Positions 30,101-41,450 of a stretch of 64,000 bases of DNA are shown here, one piece after another. The first letter of the stretch is position 1, and every line of letters begins with the position of its first letter. This DNA is from Paraphysomonas bandaiensis (Eukaryota > Chrysophyceae). Where the stretch lies: positions 124,001 through 188,000 of the forward strand of contig CBFFRP010000141.1 in assembly GCA_965644295.1 (NCBI GenBank). The letters run 5' to 3'. The notes beneath the pieces were generated by a model. That model made no database searches. It saw only the letters and a program-made list of their open reading frames with translations, and was not told the DNA's origin. The position numbers were made by a program, and so were the translations under genes.

Positions 30101-31800
30101 GTACGATTGCTTGGTAGAGCTGAGAGACAACAAAATCCCCTGGAGTATGCTTACACCCGCTCAGAAGGAGACCGTTTTGTCTGTAATGAGTCTTTTCTGT
30201 CCTATCCTGCGTAGGTTTTTCAACCATGGGACTGAGCTCGAAGCAGCCCGTCAAATGGATCTTGGGTTCAATCCCTCGCCACCCATGCAGACTAAATTTG
30301 CCGCTCGTGCCATCTCTCATCTTAATGACACCATAGCCTCTCGTTTGCGTGAATTCTTGCCGTCTCGGGACTTCTACGAAATTAGAGAAGCTGTACGATG
30401 TCGTTTACAAGAAATTCTTCACCGCGGTGGCGTCATCCCGAGGTCGGCATGTGTTGAGGTGTTTGGGTCGTCGCGCAATAACTTCGGCAGCGATGGGGCA
30501 GATTTGGACATGTGCCTTCAGTACATCCCTGGATCACATGTGCCCGCTGGTGATGATAGAGGTCAGTATACAAATTGTGGTCACATTTTTGTATGACAAT
30601 TTGCAGTGAAAGTTATGGATCACCTGGGCGAAGTTCTTATCGCTGCAGGAATGGAAGATGTAGAGGTACGCAGTACTGCACGAATCCCGATAGTCTTATT
30701 CAAAGATCCTTCATCTGGTGAGTCGTATGTCACTCCATCCACGACATCTCATATTAGTTCTCTATTATATAGGTCTAGCATGTGATATTTCGTTCAGCAA
30801 CCCGTTGGCCATACAAAACACTCTTCTGTTGGCAGCATACAGTATGGTGGACCCACGCGTGCGGGAAATCGCCTATGTCGTCAAACACTGGGCGAAGCAG
30901 CGCAGAATAAACTCTCCACAGGAGGGAACATTGAGCAGTTATGGATACATTTTATGTATAATCCACTTCCTACAAACCAGGAGCCCACCCTTGCTGCCGA
31001 ACTTGCAGAAGCTTCACCCCTCTTGGCATCCCCGGGCCCCGTATGACCCGTCACCCCTTCCAAAGAGATGGTACAAACACCCTGTCGACGATTGCTACTG
31101 CAATACATATTTCTTCGACGTTGCCCCATTTCCGAGTGCACAGCAACCCGGTGGGCCCGCTCCTCTTCAAAAACTACAGGTGCCTTCTGTGATTTATATC
31201 TGAGTAATACCCATAACTCCTCGTTGTGTGTAGGCGTGGAGTGCTTGTAACGGACAGAGCAGTGGAGAATTAATTGTTGAATTCTTCCGTTACTTCGCAT
31301 ACGAGTTTGATTATCATAGCGACGTGGTATCAGTGCGGCGAGGAGGTCTAGGCCGAGTAAAGAAGATCGCCAAGATGGAAGCAGACGGGTGGGGATCCCA
31401 CGATCGCATCAGGTGATAATTGCTAGCCCCTCGTTCTTCGTATTTTTACCATATGTGGTAATGTAGTATTGAGGATCCCTTCGAGACCTGGTACGACGTT
31501 GCCCACGTCGTCAAGGGGGCGCAGATGAGTTATATCAGAAGAGAATTTTTGGTGAGCATTGGGAACACGCTTATTATATGGCTTGACTGACTCGTTGAAC
31601 CGCAGAGAGCGTACACCATGATCTGCCGCTCCCAGCCAGATGGTAGTAATCACGAACAAGTTGACTGCCTTCCGACATCACCTAGTGTATCTGGGCTGTT
31701 CGACTTGCTTTGTGAAGAGGCCGAGGAGCCCAAATTTGTAACGAAACGCCAAGAAGCAAGGAGTAGATCGAACACCTTGGCGTCTGATGCATGCAATTAG
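27150..31800 (+). CDS. CCCH zinc-finger protein with C-terminal terminal nucleotidyltransferase (TUTase/ncPAP) domain
   Basis: Exons 27150-30561, 30607-30717, 30773-31179, 31234-31412, 31467-31551 and 31606-31800 join in phase to give 1,462 residues. Two CCCH fingers have ligands C103, C111, C117, H121 and C159, C168, C174, H178. A long disordered Pro/Met/Tyr-rich linker follows (PPYMMGMYPPHPHHPMAMQ type). The C-terminal catalytic domain has GSS at 1106-1108 and DxD at 1118/1120, the polymerase-beta metal ligands, then a PAP/25A-associated region ending IEDPFETWYDVAHVV. Such enzymes add U or A tails to RNA in the cytoplasm; the fingers probably choose the RNA. Uridylyl versus adenylyl preference cannot be read safely from the sequence. 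The gene is divergent from the lactate dehydrogenase-like gene. Confidence 0.88.
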
Positions 31801-32587
31801 ACGATTATTTTCGGTGTGATGTGTGTGCCTGCTCTATTGGGATAAATCTGTCAGAGTAATCAGTTACTTAGGCATGGACAAATTATCTTCTAGGTGCGAG
31901 TTATTCACGATTATTGCACTCATGCAATGCGTTAATAATATCGAATAGATGAACAATCCTTGTTGACGTAATGTTTTAATATATTCCACCGGCAATATTA
32001 CTTGTATCTACTATATAATATGTAGAAGATTGAAATAAGCGAGGGGGGACTAAGCTTACAAAATTGACTTGTCTGCGTATTTTGTATGTGATAAAATGTG
32101 ATATATATATCTTCGGACTAGACCACTGTAGTTATTGCGTCATCACCAGCACCCAGTTGACATAACTTTTCAAACATCTTTCATCTGAAACTAGTTTCAT
32201 CAAAACTTGCGTTTGACATTGATTCGTGTTTTATCTGCGTAAAGAGAGGGTATTGAATTAGCAGTATCTCATTAAACAATCTGCAAATGCATTCCTGTCC
32301 CGTACCACTCTCGACTCCTACATACTGCATACTGTGCTTAAAGATTATTGAATGATCTTGGACTACTGCTCCAACAAACAACAACCCGACAGTAACCCGC
32401 ATATGAGAAAATTTGAGCACTTCCAGATTTAAATCCTTCAGCTCACCACCCAGATTTAAAAGACACAGATTGTAGCCGTATATCAAGAACAGCAGTAAAC
32501 TGAGGAAACGAGGGACCAAGGGGGCTCTTCTCAGCAGCATAAAATGGGGTTCTTTATTTCCTATGGTCGATCGCTACGTGGAGATTG
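31801..32587. other. Intergenic with one doubtful minus-strand ORF
   Basis: AT-rich spacer. A 119-codon minus-strand frame (32181-32540) begins with a hydrophobic signal-peptide-like stretch after MLLRRAPLVPRF, but it has no family resemblance and abuts the hAT relic, so I do not call it a gene. Confidence 0.4.
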
Positions 32588-33263
32588 AAGAGAAGCTGTC
32601 CGACTGCGCAACGTGGATGAAGTTTTGCTGCTGATCCCTACGAGAGTGGAGCTGCGGGAAGAATTGAAGGAATTTAACTGTGAGTCTATATGCTGCTACA
32701 ACAAGAGGGTGAACTGCAGTTGGACATGAGTGAGGTTCGCCATCAGTTTGATGTGTTCATTGAAAAATTCCCTGTCACAGCTTCCCACCTCTCAGTAGAT
32801 GCTGATATCGTTCAAAACCCTACCTTCGAAAAGGCCATTGTGAAGATTCAGAATGCACACAAGGAATCTCTGACTCGTCAAGAGAGAGCAGCGGTTGCAA
32901 GATTTCGAATAAATGCAGAAGAAGATGATTCACTGGATAGTGCCGTCGAAGTGGCAAATGTAAGAAACGCTGCTGCTACTGCTTTTGAAAGCCATAGAGC
33001 CAGCAAAAAGTTACGACGACAGCTTGACACCAAAAGTATCGATCAACAAAACACAAATACAGTACAACAAATGTTGTGGAGCGTTTGTTCAGCAGAGCCA
33101 AGATTATCATGACACAATTGCGACAAGGAATGACCCCACGACGCCTTGAACTGCTGCTTTTCTGCGCTTCAACAAACACTTGTGGACCGCAATCACTGCG
33201 CAACAGGTCAGCGATCATGGACCGTCTGCTCAGGATGAGAATAAGGACGACAGTGACAAATAG
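32588..33263 (+). pseudogene. hAT transposase C-terminal (dimerisation) region, frame-broken
   Basis: A first segment (32588-32680) may join over a 46-nt intron to 32727 onward, giving FPVTASHLSVDADIV and FEKAIVKIQ, as in protist hAT transposases. The frame then breaks near 33070: the next frame carries VERLFSRAKIIMTQLRQGMTP, a typical hAT family C-terminal dimerisation motif, and a second shift near 33163 is needed to read FNKHLWTAITAQQ before a stop at 33261. No catalytic core or terminal repeats are visible nearby. It is a decayed transposon, or less likely a domesticated fragment with unseen introns. Confidence 0.7.
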
Positions 33264-33746
33264 TACTAGTTGCTGCATTGTTATTGGGTATTCATCATTA
33301 TGTATTGTATCCTCTACTAAAAGTAGTTACTGCCGATCGAGCTGATTTCTTCTTCGTAGCGCCCAATATATATCAAAATGTTGCAACATATTTAATAATT
33401 ATTATTGGTCTTTAAAATATTATTAGCATCTGACTGACACTCCGCGAATCAATTACAAAGTCGTAGACGCATGAGAATAGGTGAGGCATTCTCATGAAGT
33501 CATAGGACGAAGGGGTATTTCTAGGGATTAGAGAGTATGTGTGGTGGTGTTATATTTATCTAATGTAAATACTTACTAATTAGTATGCAATATAATATTC
33601 CACTTAGAATCATTTGCAAGAATATACAAGTGTGAGGTAGGAAGCATACGATATTTACTTTCACCCAACTAGTTAGCGTTTACGTCTAAGCTCATGCAGC
33701 AGATAACAAACCAGAAATTAACTCAAAAATAATTGAAAATGAGGAT
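33264..33746. other. Intergenic, no gene seen
   Basis: AT-rich sequence between the hAT relic and the 3' end of the MBOAT gene. No coding or RNA signal was recognised. Confidence 0.5.
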
Positions 33747-35219
33747 TTAAGAATACAAGGGCAACACTTTATGAACTGCACGCACAAACGAACCGACCAC
33801 AAGAGATCTATTATAAAGGGTGTCGATGCAGTGAAGTACCGGAATAGAAAACATTGGCAACATCATTAAAACACTTCCAACTGCCCACAGCCATCCCAAG
33901 GCCACTCCGAGTGCGCGAGTAGAAGAAAGACTGCCTTCGGCTTGATAGTGAATACCCAACACCGCTATTATACAGGCGCTGACTAATGAAACTAGAAAGG
34001 TCCAATCCTGCAGAGTGTGTGGGCCAATTTCGTAGTAGTAGTAGTACCCGCACGTAATAGCCCCAACGACCATAAGCTCAGCTGCCCACTGAAACTTTGC
34101 ACGAGTATGGGCGCCACCTGTATGTAGTCAGTAAAAAATGCTGGTTCATCATACGAATATAAACTCACCAGGTGTAGGCACATGTACCACATTACTCCAC
34201 CCCATTATGCTAAGAACCCCCTGCTCAAGGAGTAGCAGACCTCCTTGTCCTAAAAAAAAACTCCCCATCATTGCAGCATCCGATAGGTCTCTAGTTCCCG
34301 CGTACAAAGGCCAAGCATGTAAGATAGCACTTCCTATACGATACAGCTGTTTCTTAAACTAGCGAAAGAAGCATTTGTCGATATCAATTAAGTCCAAGCT
34401 ATGTATGACATTCCTACACAGACGGGGCAGTATAGACATACCTATAAAACACGTAGCAATACACACTCCTCTTGGCGCGCCAATTCGTCTGAAGGGTTTA
34501 TAGAAAGCATCTTGAAGAAGTTTGCCAATGATTGGATTCCATCTCACGCCCCAAAACTCAGCAAGGGTAGTCGACAAAAGCGGGTGTCTGTGTCGCATTT
34601 CAAAAGGGAGAGGGCACCCATCCATGTCTAGAAATACAATGCTGTTGCTGTAGTTCCAGTCCATGCAAATCAAAATCCATATACCGGCAACAAGTGCGGA
34701 CCCTATGTATCTGGACGACTCACTCAGGTGTATAGGAATCACCTCGTGGATGAGATATACACAGCCGTCAGCTATAAGCCCCAACACGATGGTATACAGA
34801 ATTCGCTTGCAAGATGGGAACTTTGAGTTTGCAGACTCAAGTCTGTGCTGAATATTGCAGAAATAGGTCTGCAGAAGTTCCGTTCGGAACGATCTCTTTT
34901 GTTTCTTGTCTACAAGTGTTCGTGTGCTGACAGAGCAGTCAGTTGTGCGGCATTGCAGCAGACAGAGTATTCTAGAGTGGATCGACATGAAGCACGCGAA
35001 CGCAAGCAGGCCTGTGAAGAATCTGAGAGCCTTCCACGGGAGAACCACAGGAGTGACCGCAATGAGTACCGCACACAGCTCTGCCAGTAATAGAGCCCAA
35101 TTGGATGAGCAGTTTACGAGCAGAGCGGATGAGGCGGCACCGCACACCGCCCATACACACACTGCCACAGACACAGACATAGCCCCATCGCTGTATGCGG
35201 GATCGATACAGGTCTCCAT
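33747..35219 (-). CDS. Wax-synthase-like MBOAT acyltransferase
   Basis: Exons 34410-35219, 34169-34358 and 33747-34117 join in phase to 456 residues. I start at 35219 (METCIDPAYS) because the in-frame sequence upstream reads a TG-rich simple repeat. Many hydrophobic segments mark a multi-pass membrane protein. The signature EFWGVRWNPIIGKLL with YKPF, followed by LHAWPLYAGTRD and FFLGQGGLLLLE, matches the wax synthase branch of the MBOAT family, in which the invariant His (here in LHAWP) is catalytic. Members transfer a fatty acyl group from acyl-CoA to an alcohol in the ER membrane. The exon 1 donor is a non-classic GTCATA, so that junction is less sure. Sterol or diacylglycerol acyl transfer is a possible alternative. 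Confidence 0.75.
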
Positions 35220-36732
35220 GTGATGGTTAGTGTGTCTGTATGTGTATATGTCTGTGTGATGTATATCGTGATGTGTATCTGTATGTATATACAGGTCTGT
35301 ATGTGCACTGTGAGCAGTCACATATGGATATCACACACTAAACATCGAGACATCACTTCACTCTTCTTTCCACTGATTCACTTCTAGACTTCTTCTGCTA
35401 CACTCTGACATTACTTCATTTTCACAACACAGAACACGCGCACACTGACAGGGACACAGGCCACCATTGATTGGCTGCATTCCTGTGTAATCGTCCATAC
35501 GCAAATCATGGTATGATGAAATACAGCACCACCCTGCAATACAAGTACTTCATGAAAAATGCCGTTTTATCGTCGCGAGCTTGAAAAAAACGTGGAAAAC
35601 ATTCATTCTTAGAAATTAAAATTGGGGATATCTTCGTACGACGTGGATATCTTCGTGTTTCGTGTGAGGTCAATGCACACAGCAGTGCGCCCCGTTTGAA
35701 CAAGAGCAATGAGCAAATTTCACCCCTCGCAGACGTGTATAGAGAACTGGCAGATAGCCTTACACCTTTAGAAAGCAGTTATATTTGTAGGGTATGAAAG
35801 ACTCTTTATCATTGTTGACGTATATGTATAACCCAGCATGTGATCTGACACATGCAACTCTAACTTGTACCACAGTCTGAATATCTGGTTAACTTGGACC
35901 ACTGATGACTTGGAGCTGTTGATTAGGGTTGAAGCAAACGTATGCATAAGAGGGATAAACACTTCCATGATAACGAGGTTGGGTGTACATATATATAAAT
36001 ATATCAGTTATGCCTCCTCATCGACCTTGAAACAACTGAAGATATTTTTCTATATAGAAATGTATTCCTTTCAGAGGAATCGTTTGGAATGTCAGCTGTA
36101 TATAATAAAATCACTTTAAGCTCATTGTGATGTACCTACAATTGCAAGACACTTTGAATGCGATACAGAGTGCTGTTGGCTGTAGTGATTATATATTATA
36201 CAGTCGGTCGTGGTCTTGTTAACCAGTCCTTACTTAAGTATTCTTGATTTTACTGAAGGCTTTGTTGAGTTAATTAATGACGTAAGCAAAAGGTGTGGCA
36301 TAAGTATGAGATTATTCGATAGTGAGATTTAAGAAAGTATTCCTTCTAGTGCACTTTCTTGTTCTCCACTACGTAAACTTGTTGTGCATCGCGAAAGCAG
36401 AAGAATTTAGTTTTTACCTGTTAGTGATTGACTATTATCCATTGAATTCACATCAAGTTGGATGGGAGTATGGTGTAGCTCTGGTGATGACTAAAGTAGA
36501 ATTGAGTGTATTGTGAAAAATACAAGAGAAGAGGATAACAAGATCACTTGATTATTACGCAAAACACCAACAATTTTCTTTTGTTTTCGAAATAGCACTT
36601 GTCCAATGACACATGATACTTAACACGTCTACAATAATTAATTCGTATATAGATGCCTCCAACCGATCCACTGTCCCCTAACAACGCAGACTATCAGCGA
36701 AACAGGTTTGGTATATGTGGAAGGAAGTTGGG
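35220..36732. other. Intergenic, TG-rich repeat then AT-rich sequence
   Basis: The first 90 bases are a degenerate TGTATG/TGTCTG simple repeat. Beyond this, only short unrelated frames occur on both strands (for example 35768-35968 minus). I see no gene. Confidence 0.5.
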
Positions 36733-37947
36733 CTATTTCGCGTCCGTACGAGCGGCCCTTCTCCTTTCTCTGTGATGTGCGTAATGGTCTTCCAAGACTT
36801 CAACCATCTTGAGTTCGGTCTCATCCACAAGGCCATGTGTCATGTCGAGAAATATCGCTGCCGTGCGCTCTACATCTTCTGAAGTCTCAATAGCATCTAT
36901 CTGAGGTAGAAAATCTGTAAGAGCCTGCCTGACAGTCATCTGCTGGGCCATAGAGACGAGATTCCAGAGGCACATACAGACACTCATCGTTAAACGCCGA
37001 AATATCATTTTGAACTTGTCTTCCACAATTGCATTGTCACTACCAGCAGTGAGCAGTTCTTTCCAGGCGTTAACATCGAGCTGTTTACGTATTTCAGTGT
37101 GTAACATCTTCTGGTGCGGTGTCAATCCACATAGACGATCCACAAGTTCTTCGAACACATCAACGAGATCAACGCGGGCATCCAGTTGCCTCTGTCTTCG
37201 AGACCTCTCTCTAGGCTGGCGCTCGACGTTACTCTGGAGAATTTGCAGTAGCTGTCGCTGACGAACTTTTGTACGCATGATGTGCGAAAAAGTAGTATAC
37301 TCCGTGAGTGTTAGGACATGATTAAGCATAGCCTCAAGAGAGACCGGTTGAAAAAACATCATTACTGGTGGTGGGCTTTCTTCGTGATTCACTTCGTCTG
37401 TTCCAATAACAGATTCAGAGCCTTTACTATCACTCTTGAAATCGCTTACACCAGCCGAGTGTTTTGAACCAGATGCATGCTTCTTATCGCTCTCATCATC
37501 AGCGGTCTTACCATCTGCCTTGCTATCAGCTTCAATCGCATCCTTGGAGAATTTCTTCTGCCAAGCTTCAAAACTGGCTTTCATTCGCTCTGCCATTTCT
37601 TTCATTGCAATTTTCCTCTCCTCTGCATCATCAATAACGAGATCATTTATATCCCGAAAGCAGTCCATTGAACTCTCGTACCCCTCTATCGTCGCAAACT
37701 CATCAAAGTGAATTTCCAATTCCTGCACGTACTGCTTGTACGCCTCATACTGTTCAAAGGTCTCTCCTCTCCCACTCTGTAGCTCATCAACATCTTGATC
37801 GAAAGCATCCATATTGTCCTCGAAGAAATCGTCCATGTCTTGATTCAATACTTTGAAAGCGAACTCACAGAACCTTAGCGCCAGATTCTTCTTAGGCGCC
37901 TCACCCTTCACATCCTCTCCTTTCGACTCATGATGCTTGCTTTCCAT
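36733..37947 (-). CDS. BART-domain-like protein (ARL2-binding/CFAP36 type)
   Basis: A single exon encodes 404 residues. The N-terminal helical part (about 25-115), with FCEFAFKVLNQDMDDFFEDN and YKQYVQELEIHFDEFATIEG, resembles the BART domain, which binds ARL2/ARL3-type GTPases and occurs in ciliary proteins such as CFAP36. A charged, disordered Lys/Asp/Ser-rich linker (about 135-190) separates it from a second all-helical region (about 195-395) that I do not recognise. It has no signal peptide or membrane segment. The match rests on pattern and acidic helix spacing, not on a decisive motif. A generic helical scaffold protein is the alternative. Confidence 0.6.
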   Translation of the reverse strand: MESKHHESKGEDVKGEAPKKNLALRFCEFAFKVLNQDMDDFFEDNMDAFDQDVDELQSGRGETFEQYEAYKQYVQELEIHFDEFATIEGYESSMDCFRDINDLVIDDAEERKIAMKEMAERMKASFEAWQKKFSKDAIEADSKADGKTADDESDKKHASGSKHSAGVSDFKSDSKGSESVIGTDEVNHEESPPPVMMFFQPVSLEAMLNHVLTLTEYTTFSHIMRTKVRQRQLLQILQSNVERQPRERSRRQRQLDARVDLVDVFEELVDRLCGLTPHQKMLHTEIRKQLDVNAWKELLTAGSDNAIVEDKFKMIFRRLTMSVCMCLWNLVSMAQQMTVRQALTDFLPQIDAIETSEDVERTAAIFLDMTHGLVDETELKMVEVLEDHYAHHRERRRAARTDAK

Positions 37948-39398
37948 GCCAGAATATAAGCAAGTAGTAACTGGGTTTAGATGGCTTGTAACTTGACCCT
38001 GAGATTGCTACTTCTGTTGTTTCCTCGTATCAGGCAATGTGTATGCTATGTTGTGCCCATAGCCCGCACTCTCCCACCATATCTGAGCGAGGCAGTATCT
38101 CAACAGCAGAGATCAACACAAAAACCCATATGTGGGATTTTTGAAGTGTCAAGGAAGCATATCGAATATTCGAAACTGTATTCCACGTGTGTGTTCAGCA
38201 GTATGTGATTGGCCGAATCAGGAAGCAGGAGGGGGACATTGTTGCGACATTCATATATTGCTAAGTGCACACCGCCCACAGTGACATGATACACCACATT
38301 GTAAAAGGGCTTTCTACGAGTGTTGCTGTTTTTGACTATGTACACTATTTCGCCAAGTGGCAGTTCGTTTGATCGCCCAGACTTTCAATAAGAGATCATA
38401 GTAAGTAAGGGGCTATCTCGATATTCCCTTGGCTACGTCTAGGAAGACTAGAGAAAGAGCGAAGCAAGAAAGATTTTGAGAATGAGAGAGAAAGGCTCCA
38501 CAGAGAGCTCAAGTGGTTAGGAGGGCAAGCCAGTGACAATAGAGGCTCCTATTGTACTCAGGAGGATATAGAAGGGCGATGTAGTTGATAGAGTCCATTC
38601 CCGAAGAAGGGAAGTTGATGCTCTGATAGGGACGAACTCTTTATATCCTTCTCCGACTCAAAGGGTTACCATCGTAGTGGCGGTAGATTTTCATGCCAGA
38701 CTATATACGATCCTGCGATGGTGTAGCTTTAGAGTTCATAGATACCTACATTGGCCGTGACACATTCAACATTTTTTTGTATAATTCATTGCATAGTACA
38801 ACTATATCGTTGTCCACATTTTCATCTACTGTGATATATTTTCCTGTTTAATTCAACTGTCATGCTAATGAACCGTGATGGGAAACAATGAAGAGATGAT
38901 AGTGTCGTCCAGTATAGGGTCATATCTGAGTGGTCACGTAATTGTAATTATTCTGCCGGAAGGGTATCATATTTATTTTCAAGGCTAGATGAATGCATTT
39001 TCGCGAATCATTGGTATCGGATATTTGCATAGCTTTACAGTAATAACAGCGTAGAATTCAGCTCCAAATAAATAATAAATAATAAATCAATACTTTTATC
39101 TTTACTTTGCAATTCATTTCACTTTATTACCTTATATAGCGATGGACATGCCATCGAAATACTACTCGAAACTAATAGTGCAATTATCGGCTATGATGCG
39201 TAATCTAATCTGTCACTTGTTATGACATTAAAGTATAATGCAAACGACACGCAACATGCTAATTTAGTCTGTAAAATAGAATACACCTAAAAAATCATTG
39301 TCATGAAGTAGTGATTAACAAATATCTTCCCACATTGGAATTTTTCCTAAAAGAGGTATGTCGTAATAGTGAAGCGTTACCAATATCCGTTTACTTGG
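37948..39398. other. Intergenic, with one short coding-like scrap
   Basis: A plus-strand frame at about 38440-38593 reads a charged helical segment (KERSKKDFENERERLHREL) before a stop. It looks like a fragment of a coiled-coil or gag-like protein. The rest is AT-rich with no gene recognised. Confidence 0.4.
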
Positions 39399-40857
39399 CT
39401 AGTGGTTGTGCCCCAGTCCTAGTCTGTTGGCCTGAGCTATCGAGAAGCTAGTCCCAACACTTATTCTACGATAGTACGAGTCATAGGCCGGAGAATTTTC
39501 TGGGTGCTCAGTTTTGAAGTGCCCCACCCATTTATCGTGGTCATAGCGGAGTGCTATAGCCTCAACCAACGCATCACCCACTACAACTTTGTACAGAACA
39601 TCTGTCCCCAAGTCCGGCGTTTCTTCACATGATGACAGAGTACGAATACGAGTCACAACGCCACATGTTGAGTAAGATTCATCGCTGAAGTTGGGCATTC
39701 CCGCAGACCCATTATTTATAACGATTCGGCTAGTTTCAGATTTCGAACTCCTAAAATCCTGTACATACGGTAGACAGGTGTGGGTGCAAGCAATACAGTC
39801 CACTTTCATTTTGTTGAACATATCATCTATATCGGCAGGGCGGGTTATGTTTGGCAACCTTCCTGATTCAATATTTAGAGCACACTGCAAGTGCTTATCT
39901 ACAGGATACATTGACTCCACAGCTAGTCCCCAGCCTGCTAACGAATAGCCATCACCATGCAAGACAGCCACATGTACTCCGCCGATCTAGACACATACAT
40001 TCACCAGCAAAAATTACATATTTGTTTGACACTATAGCGAAGGCATATGTCATCCTATATATGATACGATGTAAAAGAGTACCTGCAATCGTAAGTACAA
40101 GGGAAGTGTACGCATCCACTGTAGTATATCTGTCACAGGTTGACATTTACTAGACTGAAGACTATTTCTGACCACTCCATGCATATTTCGCATGATCTCA
40201 TTCGATCGATTCACAACATCATCTCTCACATACATGGGGTACCCACATCCACAACCCACAGTCTCGTCGTTATGATTCCAGTGGGATGACAACTCCACTT
40301 CAACATTACCTGAGTTTAAAAGAACCATGCAATAAAAATCAATTTGTGCAGGTACATTGGTCAAAGCCACTGCATCATGTACATAATAAGTTTTACAATC
40401 GACACGTGTACAAACCTGCTGATACAAGAGCTCGACCTTCTGCTTCTAATGCACGAATTCGACTATTTATTTCTAGAAACCCCTCTATAGTTGTCCCGTT
40501 AAACCAGTTAAAATCCCCGTTGAATACCACTAAGGGTTGACGACTTGATGCACTGCTCTTGTCAGAGTTAGCACGGACCAAGTTTTCCAGTTTTTCCAAT
40601 GCAAAAGAGTTTCCTGTAACGTCAAAATAATAAAAGTGGAATAATGCGTGAAATAGTGACGAGCACTAACCGTAGAGACCACCCACAATATACACACAAT
40701 CCACCTCCTTTGATATTGGAAGGCTGGCTATGTCAGATGGCTGGTAGCGATAACTGATTGGACATATGCGTCCACTTCTTGAAAGGTACCTTCGAAGGGT
40801 GGACACGATTACCTTCCGGTAGCCAACTGTAGCGCTGGTTGCACCGATCACATTCAT
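39399..40857 (-). CDS. Calcineurin-like metallophosphatase family protein
   Basis: Exons 40671-40857, 40416-40613, 40083-40309 and 39399-39986 join in phase to 399 residues. The usual metallophosphatase order is visible: VYIVGGLYGN (motif I region), VFNGDFNWF (GD motif), GNVEVEL (GN[HV]E motif), LHGDGYSLAGW (motif with a metal His) and CTHTCLPYV (GHTH-like motif). In motif I the usual GDxHG Asp and His are replaced by Gly and Tyr, so metal binding there may be altered. A GCGCGYP cysteine cluster lies between motifs. Overall wording resembles a metallophosphoesterase group seen in bacteria and protists. Substrate is unknown. Confidence 0.75.
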
Positions 40858-41009
40858 CAGGAGCGATTCATTTTATTGTTTTTACAATGGTCCAAAGTCT
40901 AGAAGTGTGTTAGGTTCGAGTTATACCACCCTTCTCAGAGCGATCATATCCTTGCCAGCACCACTACTGCTGTATTATATACAGACAGTACCTACACACG
41001 AAGGAATTC

Positions 41010-41180
41010 CATACATACATACATACATACATACATACATACATACATACATACATACATACATACATACATACATACATACATACATACATACATACAT
41101 ACATACATACATACACACATACATACATACATACATACATACATACATACATACATACATACATACATACATACATACAC
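41010..41180. repeat. (CATA)n microsatellite
   Basis: About 170 bp of near-perfect units lie in the spacer between the divergent metallophosphatase and PP2A-A genes. Confidence 0.95.
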
Positions 41181-41450
41181 ACTTGCATATGTACATACGA
41201 TAGATACAGTAGACGGTCTGTATGTACATACCTGTTCAATTATAAATACGCTGCGAATATACGTACCACACTGCGTCGCACTCTCGTTTGTATACAGTCG
41301 TATATGCTAGCTTGTGTAGCAACATAAGTATGCAGCATCTTTGACAGTGAGGTACACAGCATATATCACCTCTATTCCCGCCTGGATCACTGCAAACCCC
41401 TTAGTTATAGTAAGTTCATGCTGTAGGTTCGGTTGGGGGTTGATATTTCA

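Noticed and set aside
32181-32540. 119-codon minus frame with a signal-peptide-like start
   Set aside because: No family resemblance, AT-rich context, and it abuts a transposon relic; hydrophobic frames arise readily in such DNA.
34359-35321. Extended MBOAT N-terminus starting at 35321
   Set aside because: The extra residues (repeated His, Thr, Asp and Tyr) are a reading of the TG-rich simple repeat; the ATG at 35219 follows it.
36322-36516. 64-codon hydrophobic plus-strand frame
   Set aside because: Short, no start context or splice partner, and no similarity to a known protein.
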